A DNA stretch of 64,000 bases. Origin: Cyclobacterium plantarum. Lineage in GTDB: Bacteria > Bacteroidota > Bacteroidia > Cytophagales > Cyclobacteriaceae. Positions 52,573 to 62,010 of the stretch are shown in pieces. The translations under genes were made by a program, and so were the position numbers. Where the stretch lies: the NCBI RefSeq assembly GCF_011290685.1, contig NZ_JAANYN010000005.1:1-64000 (forward strand). Direction: 5' to 3'. Positions within the stretch are counted from its first letter, which is position 1. Each line of letters opens with the position of its first letter. Below the pieces are notes generated by a model. That model made no database searches, had not been told where the DNA came from, and was given only the letters and a program-made list of their open reading frames with translations.

Positions 52573-53453
52573 GTGTAGAGTTGTTTATATAATTTTAAAG
52601 TTTCATTTGCTTCTTTTACATCGTGCACCCTTAAAATACTGGCCCCATTCATCAGTGCAGCCATATGAAGGGCGGTGGTTCCATTGAGGGCTTCCTCCGG
52701 ATTGGTTTTCAATAATCTGTAAATCATTGATTTACGTGACAGTCCCACCAAAATGGGCAATTGCAGGGTTTTAAAATAGGGCAGATGCCGTATAAGCCTG
52801 TAATTCTGTTCCAGTTTTTTTGAAAATCCCAACCCTATGTCCACTATTACATCTTTTATGCCAGCTTTATAACAGTTTCTTAGTTTTTCTGAAAAAAAAT
52901 ACAACATTTCTTTTTCCAAATGATCGTAAGCTGTAAAAGCCTGCATGTTTTGGGGCTGCCCTATCATGTGCATGCAAACATAAGGTACGCCCAAACTACC
53001 TGCAGTAGCATGCATTTGTGCATCCAGGCTACCTCCTGAAATGTCATTGATCAGGTCTGCACCTGCAGCAACAGCTTCTTTCGCTACCCTGTGTCTAAAA
53101 GTATCAATAGAAATCAGGATGTCGGGAAACCTTTCCTTTATACCACTGATAACGGAAATTACCCTTTTTAGTTCTGTTTCTTCGGGAACAAAGTCCGCAC
53201 CGGGTCTGCTGCTGTACCCCCCGATATCTAAAATATGGGCTCCCTGGGATATCATGGTTTCCGCTTTTTCCAATGCGGCTTTTTTTTCTCCGGCGATTCT
53301 GCTGCCTCCATAAAAGGAATCCGGTGTACTGTTGATGATGCCCATGATCCAGGGCTGGTCCAAAGCGAATAGCTTTCCTTTGATCTGAAGTGTTATTTTT
53401 GGGGGAAATAAAGTATCTTCGGCATTAGAAACCGAACGTAAATCGTCAAACAT
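52569..53453 (-). CDS. folP: Dihydropteroate synthase
   Basis: 294-aa TIM-barrel enzyme started at MFDDLRSVSN, which avoids overlap with the divergent gene; an earlier in-frame ATG adds 11 codons. Motifs: IMGIINSTPDSFYGGSR (pterin loop), GADLINDISGG, and the C-terminal SILRVHDVKE. It joins 6-hydroxymethyl-dihydropterin diphosphate and p-aminobenzoate to dihydropteroate, and is the sulfonamide target. Translationally coupled to cdaA (ATGA overlap). Confidence 0.95.
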   Translation of the reverse strand: MFDDLRSVSNAEDTLFPPKITLQIKGKLFALDQPWIMGIINSTPDSFYGGSRIAGEKKAALEKAETMISQGAHILDIGGYSSRPGADFVPEETELKRVISVISGIKERFPDILISIDTFRHRVAKEAVAAGADLINDISGGSLDAQMHATAGSLGVPYVCMHMIGQPQNMQAFTAYDHLEKEMLYFFSEKLRNCYKAGIKDVIVDIGLGFSKKLEQNYRLIRHLPYFKTLQLPILVGLSRKSMIYRLLKTNPEEALNGTTALHMAALMNGASILRVHDVKEANETLKLYKQLYT

Positions 53454-53467
53454 AAAATTCCATTGCT

Positions 53468-54016
53468 TTGGAAACACAAACCGCAAGCGAATATAATGAA
53501 GTTATTGGCCTTTGTAAAGAACTTTTCAAGAAGAAGACTCAGGATTATGGTACCTCTTGGAGGATTTTAAGGCTGCCTTCCCTTACAGACCAGATTTTTA
53601 TCAAGGCCCAGCGCATCCGTTCCATTCAGGAAAAAGGACAGCAAAAGGTCACAGACAGCATCAGGGATGAATTTATCGGCATTATCAATTATTGTATCAT
53701 CGCTTTGCTTCAGCTGGATTTGAAAGACGACAATAGAAAGGAAATTAGTTTTGAAGAACTGGAGCCACTGTATGACAAATGGGTAAACGCTACCAGAGAA
53801 TTGCTGGCCAATAAAAACCATGATTACGGAGAAGCCTGGAGGAGTATGCGGATCCCATCCATGACGGATATCATTTTGATGAAGCTGTACAGGGTGAAAC
53901 AAATTGAGGACAACAGGGGAAAAACCCTGGTATCCGAGGGGGTGGTTGCCAATTATCAGGACATGCTTAACTATGCCGTTTTTTGTATGATTAAATTAAA
54001 TGAAAATGATCATTAA
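53468..54016 (+). CDS. DUF1599 domain protein
   Basis: 182-aa cytoplasmic protein made of two related halves. Each half has a KDYG/HDYG element: LFKKKTQDYGTSWRILRLPSLTDQIFIKAQRIR and LLANKNHDYGEAWRSMRIPSMTDIILMKLYRVKQ. This is a tandem DUF1599 unit. The best start is TTG, because no ATG is available upstream and homologous proteins begin near here. Function unknown. The 3' end overlaps the next gene by 17 bp. Divergent from folP with almost no gap. Confidence 0.88.
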   Translation: METQTASEYNEVIGLCKELFKKKTQDYGTSWRILRLPSLTDQIFIKAQRIRSIQEKGQQKVTDSIRDEFIGIINYCIIALLQLDLKDDNRKEISFEELEPLYDKWVNATRELLANKNHDYGEAWRSMRIPSMTDIILMKLYRVKQIEDNRGKTLVSEGVVANYQDMLNYAVFCMIKLNENDH

Positions 54017-55112
54017 AACCATATTGTTCATTGCCAGGCTCCTTGTCGGGGGACTGTTTGTTTTTTCCGGGCTGATCAAAGTGAATGATCCGGTAGGAAC
54101 ATCCATCAAGATGCAGGAGTATTTTGATGTATTTTCCACGGATATATCCCCCATATTTGAGCCACTGAAAGCCATAGCACTTCCCATTGCAGTGATTTTG
54201 GTAATCCTGGAGGTGGCATTGGGGATTATGGTCCTGGTAGGCTGGAAAGTGAGGACCGGGATTTATCTATTGCTATTGATGATCCTGTTTTTTACCTTTC
54301 TCACCTTTTATTCCGCCTATTATAACAAAGTGACCGACTGTGGTTGTTTCGGAGACGCAATCAAACTAACACCCTGGGAATCCTTTTACAAAGACATCGT
54401 GCTTCTGGTGCTGATTGTCTTTATGGTTGTATTCAGAAAACAACTGCCCGAAGGCAAAACGGCTATTGGAAAATGGCTGACTGTTGGCTCTTTTGTCCTT
54501 TCCCTGGTGCTTGCGGTATATGCCATAAGAAACCTTCCTTTCATTGATTTCCGGGCTTTTAAGGAGGGAGTGAACATTCCCCGTGCTATGGAACCTTCTG
54601 CCAATTTGGAATACAGCTACCTGATGCGAAAGGATGGCAAAACGGTGGAATTTGACCAGTATCCTTCGGATGAAAGCTATGAATTTGTGGAGATGAATTT
54701 AAAGAACCCGGAAGCACTCCCTAAAATATCTGACTTTGCCATTTGGAACGATAATGGTGATCATACCCAACAAATGCTAAGCGGCAAAAAGCTATTGATT
54801 TTTTCCCACAGCATTCAAAAGATGGATCTTTCCCTGGAGCAGATGGAGAAAATCAGCGGCCTGATCAATGCTTTTCAGGGATCGGATGTGCAGGTAGCCC
54901 TGGTAGCCGCATCCTCAGAGGCTGAGATGGAGCAATTTTTAAAAGACAACGGCATACAGATCGGGTATTACATGGCGGATGCCACAGTGGTAAAAACCAT
55001 CGTCCGTTCCAATCCGGGCCTTGTATTTTTGGAGGAGGGAACAGTGCTGGGGAAATTTCATTTTAGAAACACTCCAGATCCGGAGACGGCTCAAAGCTTG
55101 TTTGGACAATGA
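54000..55112 (+). CDS. BT_3928-family DoxX/MauE-like membrane protein
   Basis: 370-aa protein. Residues about 1-150 contain four helices of the DoxX/MauE type (LLVGGLFVFSGLIKVNDPVG; DCGCFGDAIKLTPW with a Cys pair). A fifth helix lies near 165-185, and about 190-370 is a soluble periplasmic-type domain. This architecture is conserved in Bacteroidota as the BT_3928 family. The CGCFG motif suggests a thiol-redox role. It is between DUF1599 and aroK in an overlapping operon. Confidence 0.87.
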   Translation: MKMIIKTILFIARLLVGGLFVFSGLIKVNDPVGTSIKMQEYFDVFSTDISPIFEPLKAIALPIAVILVILEVALGIMVLVGWKVRTGIYLLLLMILFFTFLTFYSAYYNKVTDCGCFGDAIKLTPWESFYKDIVLLVLIVFMVVFRKQLPEGKTAIGKWLTVGSFVLSLVLAVYAIRNLPFIDFRAFKEGVNIPRAMEPSANLEYSYLMRKDGKTVEFDQYPSDESYEFVEMNLKNPEALPKISDFAIWNDNGDHTQQMLSGKKLLIFSHSIQKMDLSLEQMEKISGLINAFQGSDVQVALVAASSEAEMEQFLKDNGIQIGYYMADATVVKTIVRSNPGLVFLEEGTVLGKFHFRNTPDPETAQSLFGQ

Positions 55113-55645
55113 CAGATCCCAGAAAAATCGTGTTGGTCGGTATGCCGGGAAGTGGCAAGTCCACCCTGGGTAAGGAATTGGCAGCAAAGCTTAATAGCCC
55201 TTTCTATGACCTTGACGACCTGATAGAAGAAAAGGAAGGAAAAAGTATTGCCGAAATCTTTTCCGAAAAAGGAGAGGGTTATTTCCGGAATCTGGAAACT
55301 TCAGTTCTGGGAGAAACCCTTCTGCTTGAGCAGGCCTTTATTTTGGCTACCGGGGGTGGTGCTCCCTGCTATAATGATAACATGAACTTGGTCAATTCCC
55401 ATGCTGTTTCCGTTTATTTGGACGTACCGCTCAACCATATTCTGGACAGACTTAATCAGACCCAAATTGAGGTCAGACCTTTATTTTCTGGTTTGGAGAC
55501 TGCTGAAATCATACTTAAGTTAAAAAACATGTATGTAGAGCGCAACAGGTATTACGAAAAAGCCAAAATAAAACTCAGTGGAGAAGACATCTCCCCTGAG
55601 TTATTGATTGCCGAATGGATGCCTTTTTTAAAAACTAAACCCTAA
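55109..55645 (+). CDS. aroK: Shikimate kinase
   Basis: 178-aa kinase. Walker A is GMPGSGKS (11-18). The shikimate-binding DLDDLIEEKEGKSIAEIF, FRNLE and ATGGGAPC segments, and the lid RPLF, are all present. It phosphorylates shikimate in aromatic amino-acid synthesis. The ATG overlaps the upstream stop by 4 bp. Its 3' end overlaps the convergent porin-like gene by 18 bp. Confidence 0.94.
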   Translation: MTDPRKIVLVGMPGSGKSTLGKELAAKLNSPFYDLDDLIEEKEGKSIAEIFSEKGEGYFRNLETSVLGETLLLEQAFILATGGGAPCYNDNMNLVNSHAVSVYLDVPLNHILDRLNQTQIEVRPLFSGLETAEIILKLKNMYVERNRYYEKAKIKLSGEDISPELLIAEWMPFLKTKP

Positions 55646-57097
55646 AGTCAGCATTCCGGAAAGGATGTTGTTTTCTGTGGTGGCCAGATTTGAACCTGGA
55701 TAAGAATTGTAATAACTATTAAACATACTGTTGACCAGGCCAAAATCCACACTGAAACCAGGTAATTTCACCCCAATACCACCTGAGAGCTGTGTGTTGC
55801 TTCTGTCCAGATTGCCTGGCTCTGCGAATGGATCACCGTAAAAAGCGTAGCCTGCCCGGATGCGGATCATTTTTACCCTGTATTCGCCGCCTACACTGTA
55901 GTTGATGGCTTGTCCGTAAATATCACTGATGGCCACATTATCCTCTCCTGTGTTGAATACGTTCGATCTCAGGTTGGCTGTACTGTAATCCAGGAAGTCC
56001 GCATCAGCGGAAATAAATCCGTTCTTTCCGAAGAAATAAGTGAAGCCAGCCCCCACTTTCATTGGTGTTCTCAGGTTGTAACTGCTGAGAAAAATATCCG
56101 TTTCTGCATCAGACTCCGAAATGGTTCCAAATTCCGGGTCCTCGTAAGGAGGTGTAAAGTTTGCAAATATATCCGCATCATACTCCTCATTAAACCGGTT
56201 CCAGGTAGGGGACTTGAAATTGAGCCCCAGATTGAGCCGGTCTACAGGTTTGTAGATGATTCCCAGTCCCAGATTTATTCCGGAACCTTCCAGAAACAGG
56301 TTTTCCTGCAAGGAACTGAACAAGGTACTTGCGTCGTTGTCGTCCAAAAATTCTTCGTTGTAGGTTTTGGTAGAGCGGAAATTAACCGAATTAATGCCAA
56401 GAGAGGCTCCGATAAAGAGTTTGTTTTTATAGTTCCCTCCATATGAGAAACCAATCTGGCTCATGCTGCCCTCGTTTTCTATCATTTCTGATTTTTCCAG
56501 GGCCAGTGTGGCATTGGGTACATAATTGTATCCGCCATCTTCGGGATTGATCAAAAAGGCTTCAAAATACAGTCCATCTGTACCGTTGGGCACCCCTTGC
56601 TCATTGTATAGGTCAACATAGTAATCCAAAATGGATCCCTGATCCAGCTGATTGGAGAAATAACCGAAATTATTGTTGTAGCTGGCCTGTCTGTTAATGC
56701 TGATCCCGAAAGATCCTCCCCTCCAATCTCCAACTTCCAATGGGGCTTTGGCCCTGCTGATAACCGCTCCCAGATTTGGAATGGAGAAATTCGTGGCATT
56801 GTACCCCCTTGATTGGTTTAGGAGAAACGTTTCTGCATTCCAGTCACTGTAGGCAGCCGTAAGACTGAACTCGGATTGCTGGAAAAAGCCAAGTCCGGCA
56901 GGATTGCCATGAACATTGCTGATATCTCCTCCCAATGCATTTTGGGTACCACCCAAAGCGGATATTCTTGCTGAACCTGTAGATCCAAACTGGCTGAATC
57001 TGAGGGCATCTTCTACATAGCCACTTTGAGCTGTTGAATGCTGCACATGAATGATGGACAACACTGCTAAAGACAAAATCAATTTTAATCCTTTCAT
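55628..57097 (-). CDS. OmpP1/FadL-like outer-membrane protein
   Basis: 489-aa protein started at MKGLKLILSLAVLSIIHVQ, the signal peptide; an ATG 13 codons upstream is less likely. The mature sequence matches the Bacteroidota FadL-like transporters: FGSTGSARISALGGTQNALG, then GGDISNVHGNPAGLGFF, LNLGLNFKSPTWNRFNEEYD, and a terminal strand NNILSGMLTLGFSF. These barrels transport hydrophobic compounds. Convergent with aroK. Confidence 0.87.
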   Translation of the reverse strand: MKGLKLILSLAVLSIIHVQHSTAQSGYVEDALRFSQFGSTGSARISALGGTQNALGGDISNVHGNPAGLGFFQQSEFSLTAAYSDWNAETFLLNQSRGYNATNFSIPNLGAVISRAKAPLEVGDWRGGSFGISINRQASYNNNFGYFSNQLDQGSILDYYVDLYNEQGVPNGTDGLYFEAFLINPEDGGYNYVPNATLALEKSEMIENEGSMSQIGFSYGGNYKNKLFIGASLGINSVNFRSTKTYNEEFLDDNDASTLFSSLQENLFLEGSGINLGLGIIYKPVDRLNLGLNFKSPTWNRFNEEYDADIFANFTPPYEDPEFGTISESDAETDIFLSSYNLRTPMKVGAGFTYFFGKNGFISADADFLDYSTANLRSNVFNTGEDNVAISDIYGQAINYSVGGEYRVKMIRIRAGYAFYGDPFAEPGNLDRSNTQLSGGIGVKLPGFSVDFGLVNSMFNSYYNSYPGSNLATTENNILSGMLTLGFSF

Positions 57098-57342
57098 ATC
57101 ATCTGAATTAAATACTGAGTTGGTTTTGAATTCCAAGCGGCTTGAATAATTGCCGAATTTGCTTTAAAAAGGCAACCTTAAAGCCGACAAGATTTGATCG
57201 CTTAATTTTGAACGAAAACAAGAAACTTAAGTTGAAGTAAAAATAGCGTTCAAATACTTAGGTTTTGGTAATGGCTGATTGGATAATTAAAGGGAAGGTT
57301 AAAAAATAAAATAACTTGATAATGAGGTAAAAAAAGAGGGAA

Positions 57343-58734
57343 TTAATTCCCTCTTCTACTTCCTCCTACGCTACCTCCTCCTCGGGAAGCTCCTCCTCCA
57401 CTGTAGCTGCCTCTGCTTGGCGCACTGTAAGAGGATGAAGACCTTGAGGGAGCAGAATAACTACTTCTGCTTGGTGTGGTAGATCGTTGCTGATAACTTG
57501 GGGTAGAAGTCCTGTTGGTTCTGCTTCTGTTATAGGAAGGAGAAGAACTTCTACTATTTGACCTTGGAGCAGTATAAGATGACCTGTTACTGCTTCGGTT
57601 GGTATTGTACCTGGAATTACTGCTCGCGGGAGCTTGTGTTCTACTATATGAACTGGTCCTGCTTGGCGCATTATAACTGCTCCTGGAGGAGGTGTTTCCT
57701 GAACGATTCATTGCAGGAGAATTAATGTTCCTTCTTGAAGGCGCTGCAGAAGCAGCGTTATAATAATCATTTTGTGACCTGCTGAAAGAGTTTCTGGTTG
57801 AAGCAGATCGGTTATTGTTATTTACTGACCTGCTACTGTTCATTGCATCTCTCCTTGCCGCAGCTCTGGACGAACTTGGCTGAGCAATATTCCTTGACCT
57901 GCTGGTACTGCTTGCCAAAGAAGAAGCCCTGCTAGGCCTGGCGCTTTGCACCAATTGTCTTCTGTTACCTTCATTGCCTCCTGGCAGTACAATAACGGGT
58001 GAGTATATATTCCTACCCCACATGCCTCCACCATAGAGACCTCCAAAACCAGGTCTGAATCCAAATCCGGGTCCCCAGAATGGATCATAAAAACCCATGC
58101 CAGGTCTCATGAATGGACTTCCCCATCCAAATCTGCTTCCAAAACCGAATCCCATACCAATAGACATGTTAAATCCAGGTCTGAAACCAAATCCAGGACC
58201 CCAGAAAGGATCGTAAAATCCCATTCCTCCGAAACCAGGACCCCAGAAAGGATCATAAAATCCTCCCATGCCCATCATCATTGGATTGAATCCCATACCC
58301 ATCATGGGGTTCATAAAATAATTGTTGACAACGGGATTGTTGCCATTAGCACCCCTGAAATTATCATAGGCATTGATATTGGGATCTCCCTGAGCCAGGC
58401 CTTCTCCTGTCTCAGCATCATCAAAATACACAGTACCTTCATCTTCTACCGGAGCAGTTGATCTTTGATACTTTGCTATGTACTCGGGGTTAACATTCTT
58501 GGAACTGAAGTTGTCAGAATCAGTATCAAGGGATTGAATCTGTTCTATGTCCTTAAAGTTTTCAGGATTGTTGTTTTTTACCGCAAATTCAGTAGCTATC
58601 CTGGCATCTGATGCCATGAAGTACAGGTTGTCGATTTCTTCTCCGCTCCTGCTCGCATTGTAGCTGGTATTGCAGGCAGCTAAGCCTAAAATCGCTACTG
58701 CACCTAAGGTCCGTATGGGATTGAAATTAATCAT
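57343..58734 (-). CDS. Repetitive low-complexity lipoprotein
   Basis: 463-aa lipoprotein (AVAILGLAAC, lipidated C21). Residues about 22-130 are ordinary acidic sequence. About 140-245 is Gly/Met/Phe/Pro-rich with several copies of GFYDPFWGPGFG. The C-terminal 200 residues are almost only Ser, Arg, Asn, Tyr, Thr and Ala, for example SSRSSYNAPSRTSSYSRTQ. It resembles the vitellogenin-like proteins noted in Cytophagales genomes. It is surface-exposed or periplasmic by signal; function unknown. Confidence 0.8.
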   Translation of the reverse strand: MINFNPIRTLGAVAILGLAACNTSYNASRSGEEIDNLYFMASDARIATEFAVKNNNPENFKDIEQIQSLDTDSDNFSSKNVNPEYIAKYQRSTAPVEDEGTVYFDDAETGEGLAQGDPNINAYDNFRGANGNNPVVNNYFMNPMMGMGFNPMMMGMGGFYDPFWGPGFGGMGFYDPFWGPGFGFRPGFNMSIGMGFGFGSRFGWGSPFMRPGMGFYDPFWGPGFGFRPGFGGLYGGGMWGRNIYSPVIVLPGGNEGNRRQLVQSARPSRASSLASSTSRSRNIAQPSSSRAAARRDAMNSSRSVNNNNRSASTRNSFSRSQNDYYNAASAAPSRRNINSPAMNRSGNTSSRSSYNAPSRTSSYSRTQAPASSNSRYNTNRSSNRSSYTAPRSNSRSSSPSYNRSRTNRTSTPSYQQRSTTPSRSSYSAPSRSSSSYSAPSRGSYSGGGASRGGGSVGGSRRGN

Positions 58735-58865
58735 AGGAATTTTAGTTTATTACTCTCCCTACTATATACGTGAACATAGCAAGAGGGTTATCATTTTTTA
58801 AATTATCTTTGTTGCAATCGAGAACCGAATATAAAGAGTTTTTTCAATACAACAAAGAAATACTA

Positions 58866-60347
58866 ATGAGCAAAGGATTACCAAAACGAAGTGAGGATTA
58901 TTCCCTGTGGTACAATGAATTGGTAAAAAGGGCTGATTTGGCCGAAAACAGTGCCGTAAGAGGCTGCATGGTTATCAAACCCTATGGGTTCAGTATTTGG
59001 GAAAAAATGCAGGCTGAGCTGGATAGAATGTTTAAAAAAACCGGCCATTCCAATGCCTATTTTCCTTTATTTATTCCCAAATCTTACCTTTCCAAAGAAG
59101 CCAGCCATGTAGAAGGCTTTGCAAAAGAGTGTGCGGTAGTGACCCATTACCGGCTAAAGGCCGACCCTTCAGGAAAAGGTGTGATTGTGGACCCTGAAGC
59201 AGCACTGGAGGAGGAACTTATCGTAAGGCCTACTTCTGAAACGGTCATTTGGAGCACCTACAAAAACTGGATACAGTCCTACCGCGACCTGCCTTTACTG
59301 ATCAACCAATGGGCAAATGTGGTACGTTGGGAAATGCGTACCAGGTTGTTTTTAAGGACATCTGAATTTCTTTGGCAGGAAGGCCACACTGCCCATGAAA
59401 CCAAGAAAGAAGCCATAGAAGAAACCGTACGCATGATGAACGTGTATGCGGAATTTGCAGAGAATTTTATGGCTTTACCCGTAATTCGGGGGGTAAAATC
59501 CGAAAGTGAAAAATTTGCCGGAGCTGTGGACACCTATTGTATAGAGGCCATGATGCAGGATGGCAAGGCCTTACAAGCGGGAACCTCCCATTTTCTGGGT
59601 CAGAATTTCGCCAGGGCATTTGATGTAAAATTTGCCGGCAGAAATGGAGAATTGGACCATGTCTGGGGCACTTCCTGGGGAGTGAGTACCCGGTTGATGG
59701 GTGCGCTGATTATGGCTCATTCGGATGACAACGGTTTGGTACTTCCTCCCAAATTGGCCCCCATTCAGGTGGTGATCGTCCCCATATTTAAAAGTGAGGA
59801 AGAACTGGCCGCCATCCGTGAAAAAGCCCATGAAATTATGGATGCATTGGATGCCTTGGGCATCACTGTGAAGTTTGATGACAGGGATACCTTTAAACCA
59901 GGTTGGAAATTTGCCGAATACGAACTCAAAGGTGTTCCCCTCAGGCTGGGCATTGGTCCCAGAGATCTTCAAAACAAAACCGTGGAAATGGCCCGCCGGG
60001 ACAACCTTACCAAATCGGTCGTGAACCTGGAAGAGGAAGACCTTGCTGCCAAAATCAAGGAAACCCTTGACGATATCCAAAAAAGTATCTACGAGAAAGC
60101 CAGGATATTTACCCAGGAAAAAACAACCGCTGTGGATACCTGGGAGGAATTCGTGGAGGTATTGGAAAACAAAGGGGGATTTGTATCGGCACATTGGGAC
60201 GGAACCGAAGCCACCGAAAACCAGATCAAGGAAAAGACCAAAGCTACCATTCGCTGTATTCCATTGGACCAGGTAAAGGAAGATGGTGAATGTGTCCTTT
60301 CAGGTAAGCCCTCAAAAGGCAGGGTGTTGTTTGCCAGGGCATATTGA
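58866..60347 (+). CDS. proS: Prolyl-tRNA synthetase (short, archaeal/eukaryal type)
   Basis: 493-aa class II synthetase started at [20 protein letters not shown]; the frame is open 32 codons upstream without similarity. Motif 2 is [26 protein letters not shown] and motif 3 is [24 protein letters not shown]. The C-terminal anticodon and zinc-like domain ends with [14 protein letters not shown]. There is no INS editing insertion, so it is the ProS type 3 form common in Bacteroidota. A -7 element TATCTTTG at 58804-58811 gives a leader of about 50 nt. Confidence 0.95.
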   Translation: MSKGLPKRSEDYSLWYNELVKRADLAENSAVRGCMVIKPYGFSIWEKMQAELDRMFKKTGHSNAYFPLFIPKSYLSKEASHVEGFAKECAVVTHYRLKADPSGKGVIVDPEAALEEELIVRPTSETVIWSTYKNWIQSYRDLPLLINQWANVVRWEMRTRLFLRTSEFLWQEGHTAHETKKEAIEETVRMMNVYAEFAENFMALPVIRGVKSESEKFAGAVDTYCIEAMMQDGKALQAGTSHFLGQNFARAFDVKFAGRNGELDHVWGTSWGVSTRLMGALIMAHSDDNGLVLPPKLAPIQVVIVPIFKSEEELAAIREKAHEIMDALDALGITVKFDDRDTFKPGWKFAEYELKGVPLRLGIGPRDLQNKTVEMARRDNLTKSVVNLEEEDLAAKIKETLDDIQKSIYEKARIFTQEKTTAVDTWEEFVEVLENKGGFVSAHWDGTEATENQIKEKTKATIRCIPLDQVKEDGECVLSGKPSKGRVLFARAY

Positions 60348-60399
60348 AAGAAGACATAAGTATTTCCGGAAAATGATTCCCGGCAAGGGTATGATTAGA

Positions 60400-60434
60400 A
60401 AAGCCAGACGATTCGCTCGTTTGGCTTTCTATTT
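60400..60434 (+). terminator. Rho-independent terminator after proS
   Basis: 12-bp stem AAAGCCAGACGA / TCGTTTGGCTTT, with one G-U pair and a TTCGC loop, followed by CTATTTT. Confidence 0.8.
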
Positions 60435-60497
60435 TGAGGATTTCTTGTAAATTTACAAAAAGGTTTGGATGTTGTCTAAAGCCTGAAATTTGATCCT

Positions 60498-60959
60498 ATG
60501 GATTGGTTAATTTTGTTTAGTCTGATTGTATTTGGTGCCTTGCTGGTATTGATGGAAGTGATTTTCGTTCCCGGTACCACGGTAGTCGGGGCATTGGGAC
60601 TGATCTTTACCGGTATGGGTATCTATTATGCCTTTCTGAATTTTTCGGCAAATGTAGCTTACACCGTAACCACCCTTACCATTTTGCTGAACATTGGTTT
60701 CTTGGTGTATGGGTTCAAGTCTGGAGTTTGGGATCGTTTCGCATTGAAGCAAACCATCATCAACCGTACTTTTGATGACAGGCTGGTAGGATTGGAAATT
60801 GGGCAAAAGGGCAAGACGATTTCGGATTTCAAACCTTTTGGGAAAATAGAAATTGAAGATAAAATTTATGAGGCCAAATCTGAAGGAGGATTTATCTCTT
60901 CAGGTACCCTGGTGACCATATCAAAAATAGCAAACAATAAAATTATCATTAAACCTTAA
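60498..60959 (+). CDS. NfeD-like protein
   Basis: 153-aa protein with three or four N-terminal helices (about 5-80). The C-terminal OB-fold NfeD domain (about 95-153) contains GLEIGQKGKTISDFKPFGKIEIEDKIYEAKSEGGFISSG. NfeD proteins partner with flotillin-like membrane scaffolds. The next gene, 3 bp downstream, is floA, which fixes this role. Confidence 0.9.
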   Translation: MDWLILFSLIVFGALLVLMEVIFVPGTTVVGALGLIFTGMGIYYAFLNFSANVAYTVTTLTILLNIGFLVYGFKSGVWDRFALKQTIINRTFDDRLVGLEIGQKGKTISDFKPFGKIEIEDKIYEAKSEGGFISSGTLVTISKIANNKIIIKP

Positions 60960-60962
60960 GAC

Positions 60963-61976
60963 ATGGAAATTTCAAATTCGGCGTTTATTTTAGTTGCAGC
61001 TTTTGCCGGGCTGATCTTACTCTTTATATTCCTTTATTTTGTTCCGGTAAATCTTTGGATTACCGCCATTTTTTCCAATGTCAAGGTTGGCCTGTTGGAA
61101 CTGGTGGGTATGCGGATCAGGAAAGTGCCACCCGGGGTTATCGTCAATTCCCTGATCACGGCAACCAAAGCCGGTCTCAACCTGACCACCAATGACCTGG
61201 AAACCCATTACCTGGCCGGGGGTAATGTGCCCAATGTGATCCGGGCGCTTATTTCAGCGGACAAGGCGAATATCTCCCTATCCTTTAAACAAGCAACCGC
61301 CATTGACCTGGCCGGCAGGGATGTTTTTGAGGCTGTACAGATTTCTGTTAATCCAAAAGTGATCAATACGCCCAGCGTGGCGGCGGTTGCAGCAGATGGC
61401 ATTCAGCTCATTGCCAAGGCCAGGGTCACCGTAAGGGCAAACATTGCCCAACTGGTGGGTGGTGCCGGAGAAGAAACAATTCTGGCACGGGTAGGAGAGG
61501 GCATTGTTACCTCTATTGGTTCGGCCAAAAATCACAAAAGTGTCCTCGAAAACCCGGATAAAATATCCAAGCTTGTTTTGGAAAGAGGCCTGGATGCCGG
61601 AACAGCCTTTGAAATTCTTTCCATTGATATTGCCGATATTGATGTGGGATCGAATATCGGTGCCAAATTGCAGATAGATCAGGCAACGGCAGACCTGAAA
61701 GTAGCAGAAGCCAGGGCAGAGGAAAGAAGAGCAATGGCCGTCGCCCTGGAGCAGGAAATGAAAGCCAAGAATGTTGAAATGAAGGCAAAGGTTACAGAAG
61801 CCGAGGCAGAAGTTCCCAAAGCCATTTCCGAAGCTTTCAGATCCGGAAATCTGGGAATCATGGATTATTATAAAATGGAAAATGTGAAATCCGATACCAG
61901 TATGCGGGATTCCATCGCCAATTCCGATGAAAGCAAATCAAGCGACCGGTCAAAGGGTAATGATAAAAACAAATAA
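60963..61976 (+). CDS. floA: Flotillin-like protein FloA
   Basis: 337-aa protein. One N-terminal membrane helix (about 7-28), then the SPFH/UPF0365 core with [47 protein letters not shown] and [21 protein letters not shown] coiled coil (about 240-300) and a Ser/Lys-rich charged tail ([13 protein letters not shown]) follow. It organises membrane microdomains. Overlapping operon with nfeD. The C-terminal tail is the usual variable end. Confidence 0.93.
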   Translation: MEISNSAFILVAAFAGLILLFIFLYFVPVNLWITAIFSNVKVGLLELVGMRIRKVPPGVIVNSLITATKAGLNLTTNDLETHYLAGGNVPNVIRALISADKANISLSFKQATAIDLAGRDVFEAVQISVNPKVINTPSVAAVAADGIQLIAKARVTVRANIAQLVGGAGEETILARVGEGIVTSIGSAKNHKSVLENPDKISKLVLERGLDAGTAFEILSIDIADIDVGSNIGAKLQIDQATADLKVAEARAEERRAMAVALEQEMKAKNVEMKAKVTEAEAEVPKAISEAFRSGNLGIMDYYKMENVKSDTSMRDSIANSDESKSSDRSKGNDKNK

Positions 61977-61979
61977 AAT

Positions 61980-62010
61980 AAAGGGGGCTTCAGGCCCCTT
62001 TATTTTTTTT
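61980..62010. terminator. Terminator between floA and the convergent WG-repeat gene
   Basis: AAAGGGG and CCCCTTT arms around GCTTCAGG are followed on the plus strand by ATTTTTTTT. It overlaps the stop codon region of the convergent gene, so the two transcripts end over the same few bases. Confidence 0.8.

Noticed and set aside
59279..60194. Long minus-strand open frames inside proS
   Set aside because: Shadows of the strongly conserved proS reading frame, with no independent support.
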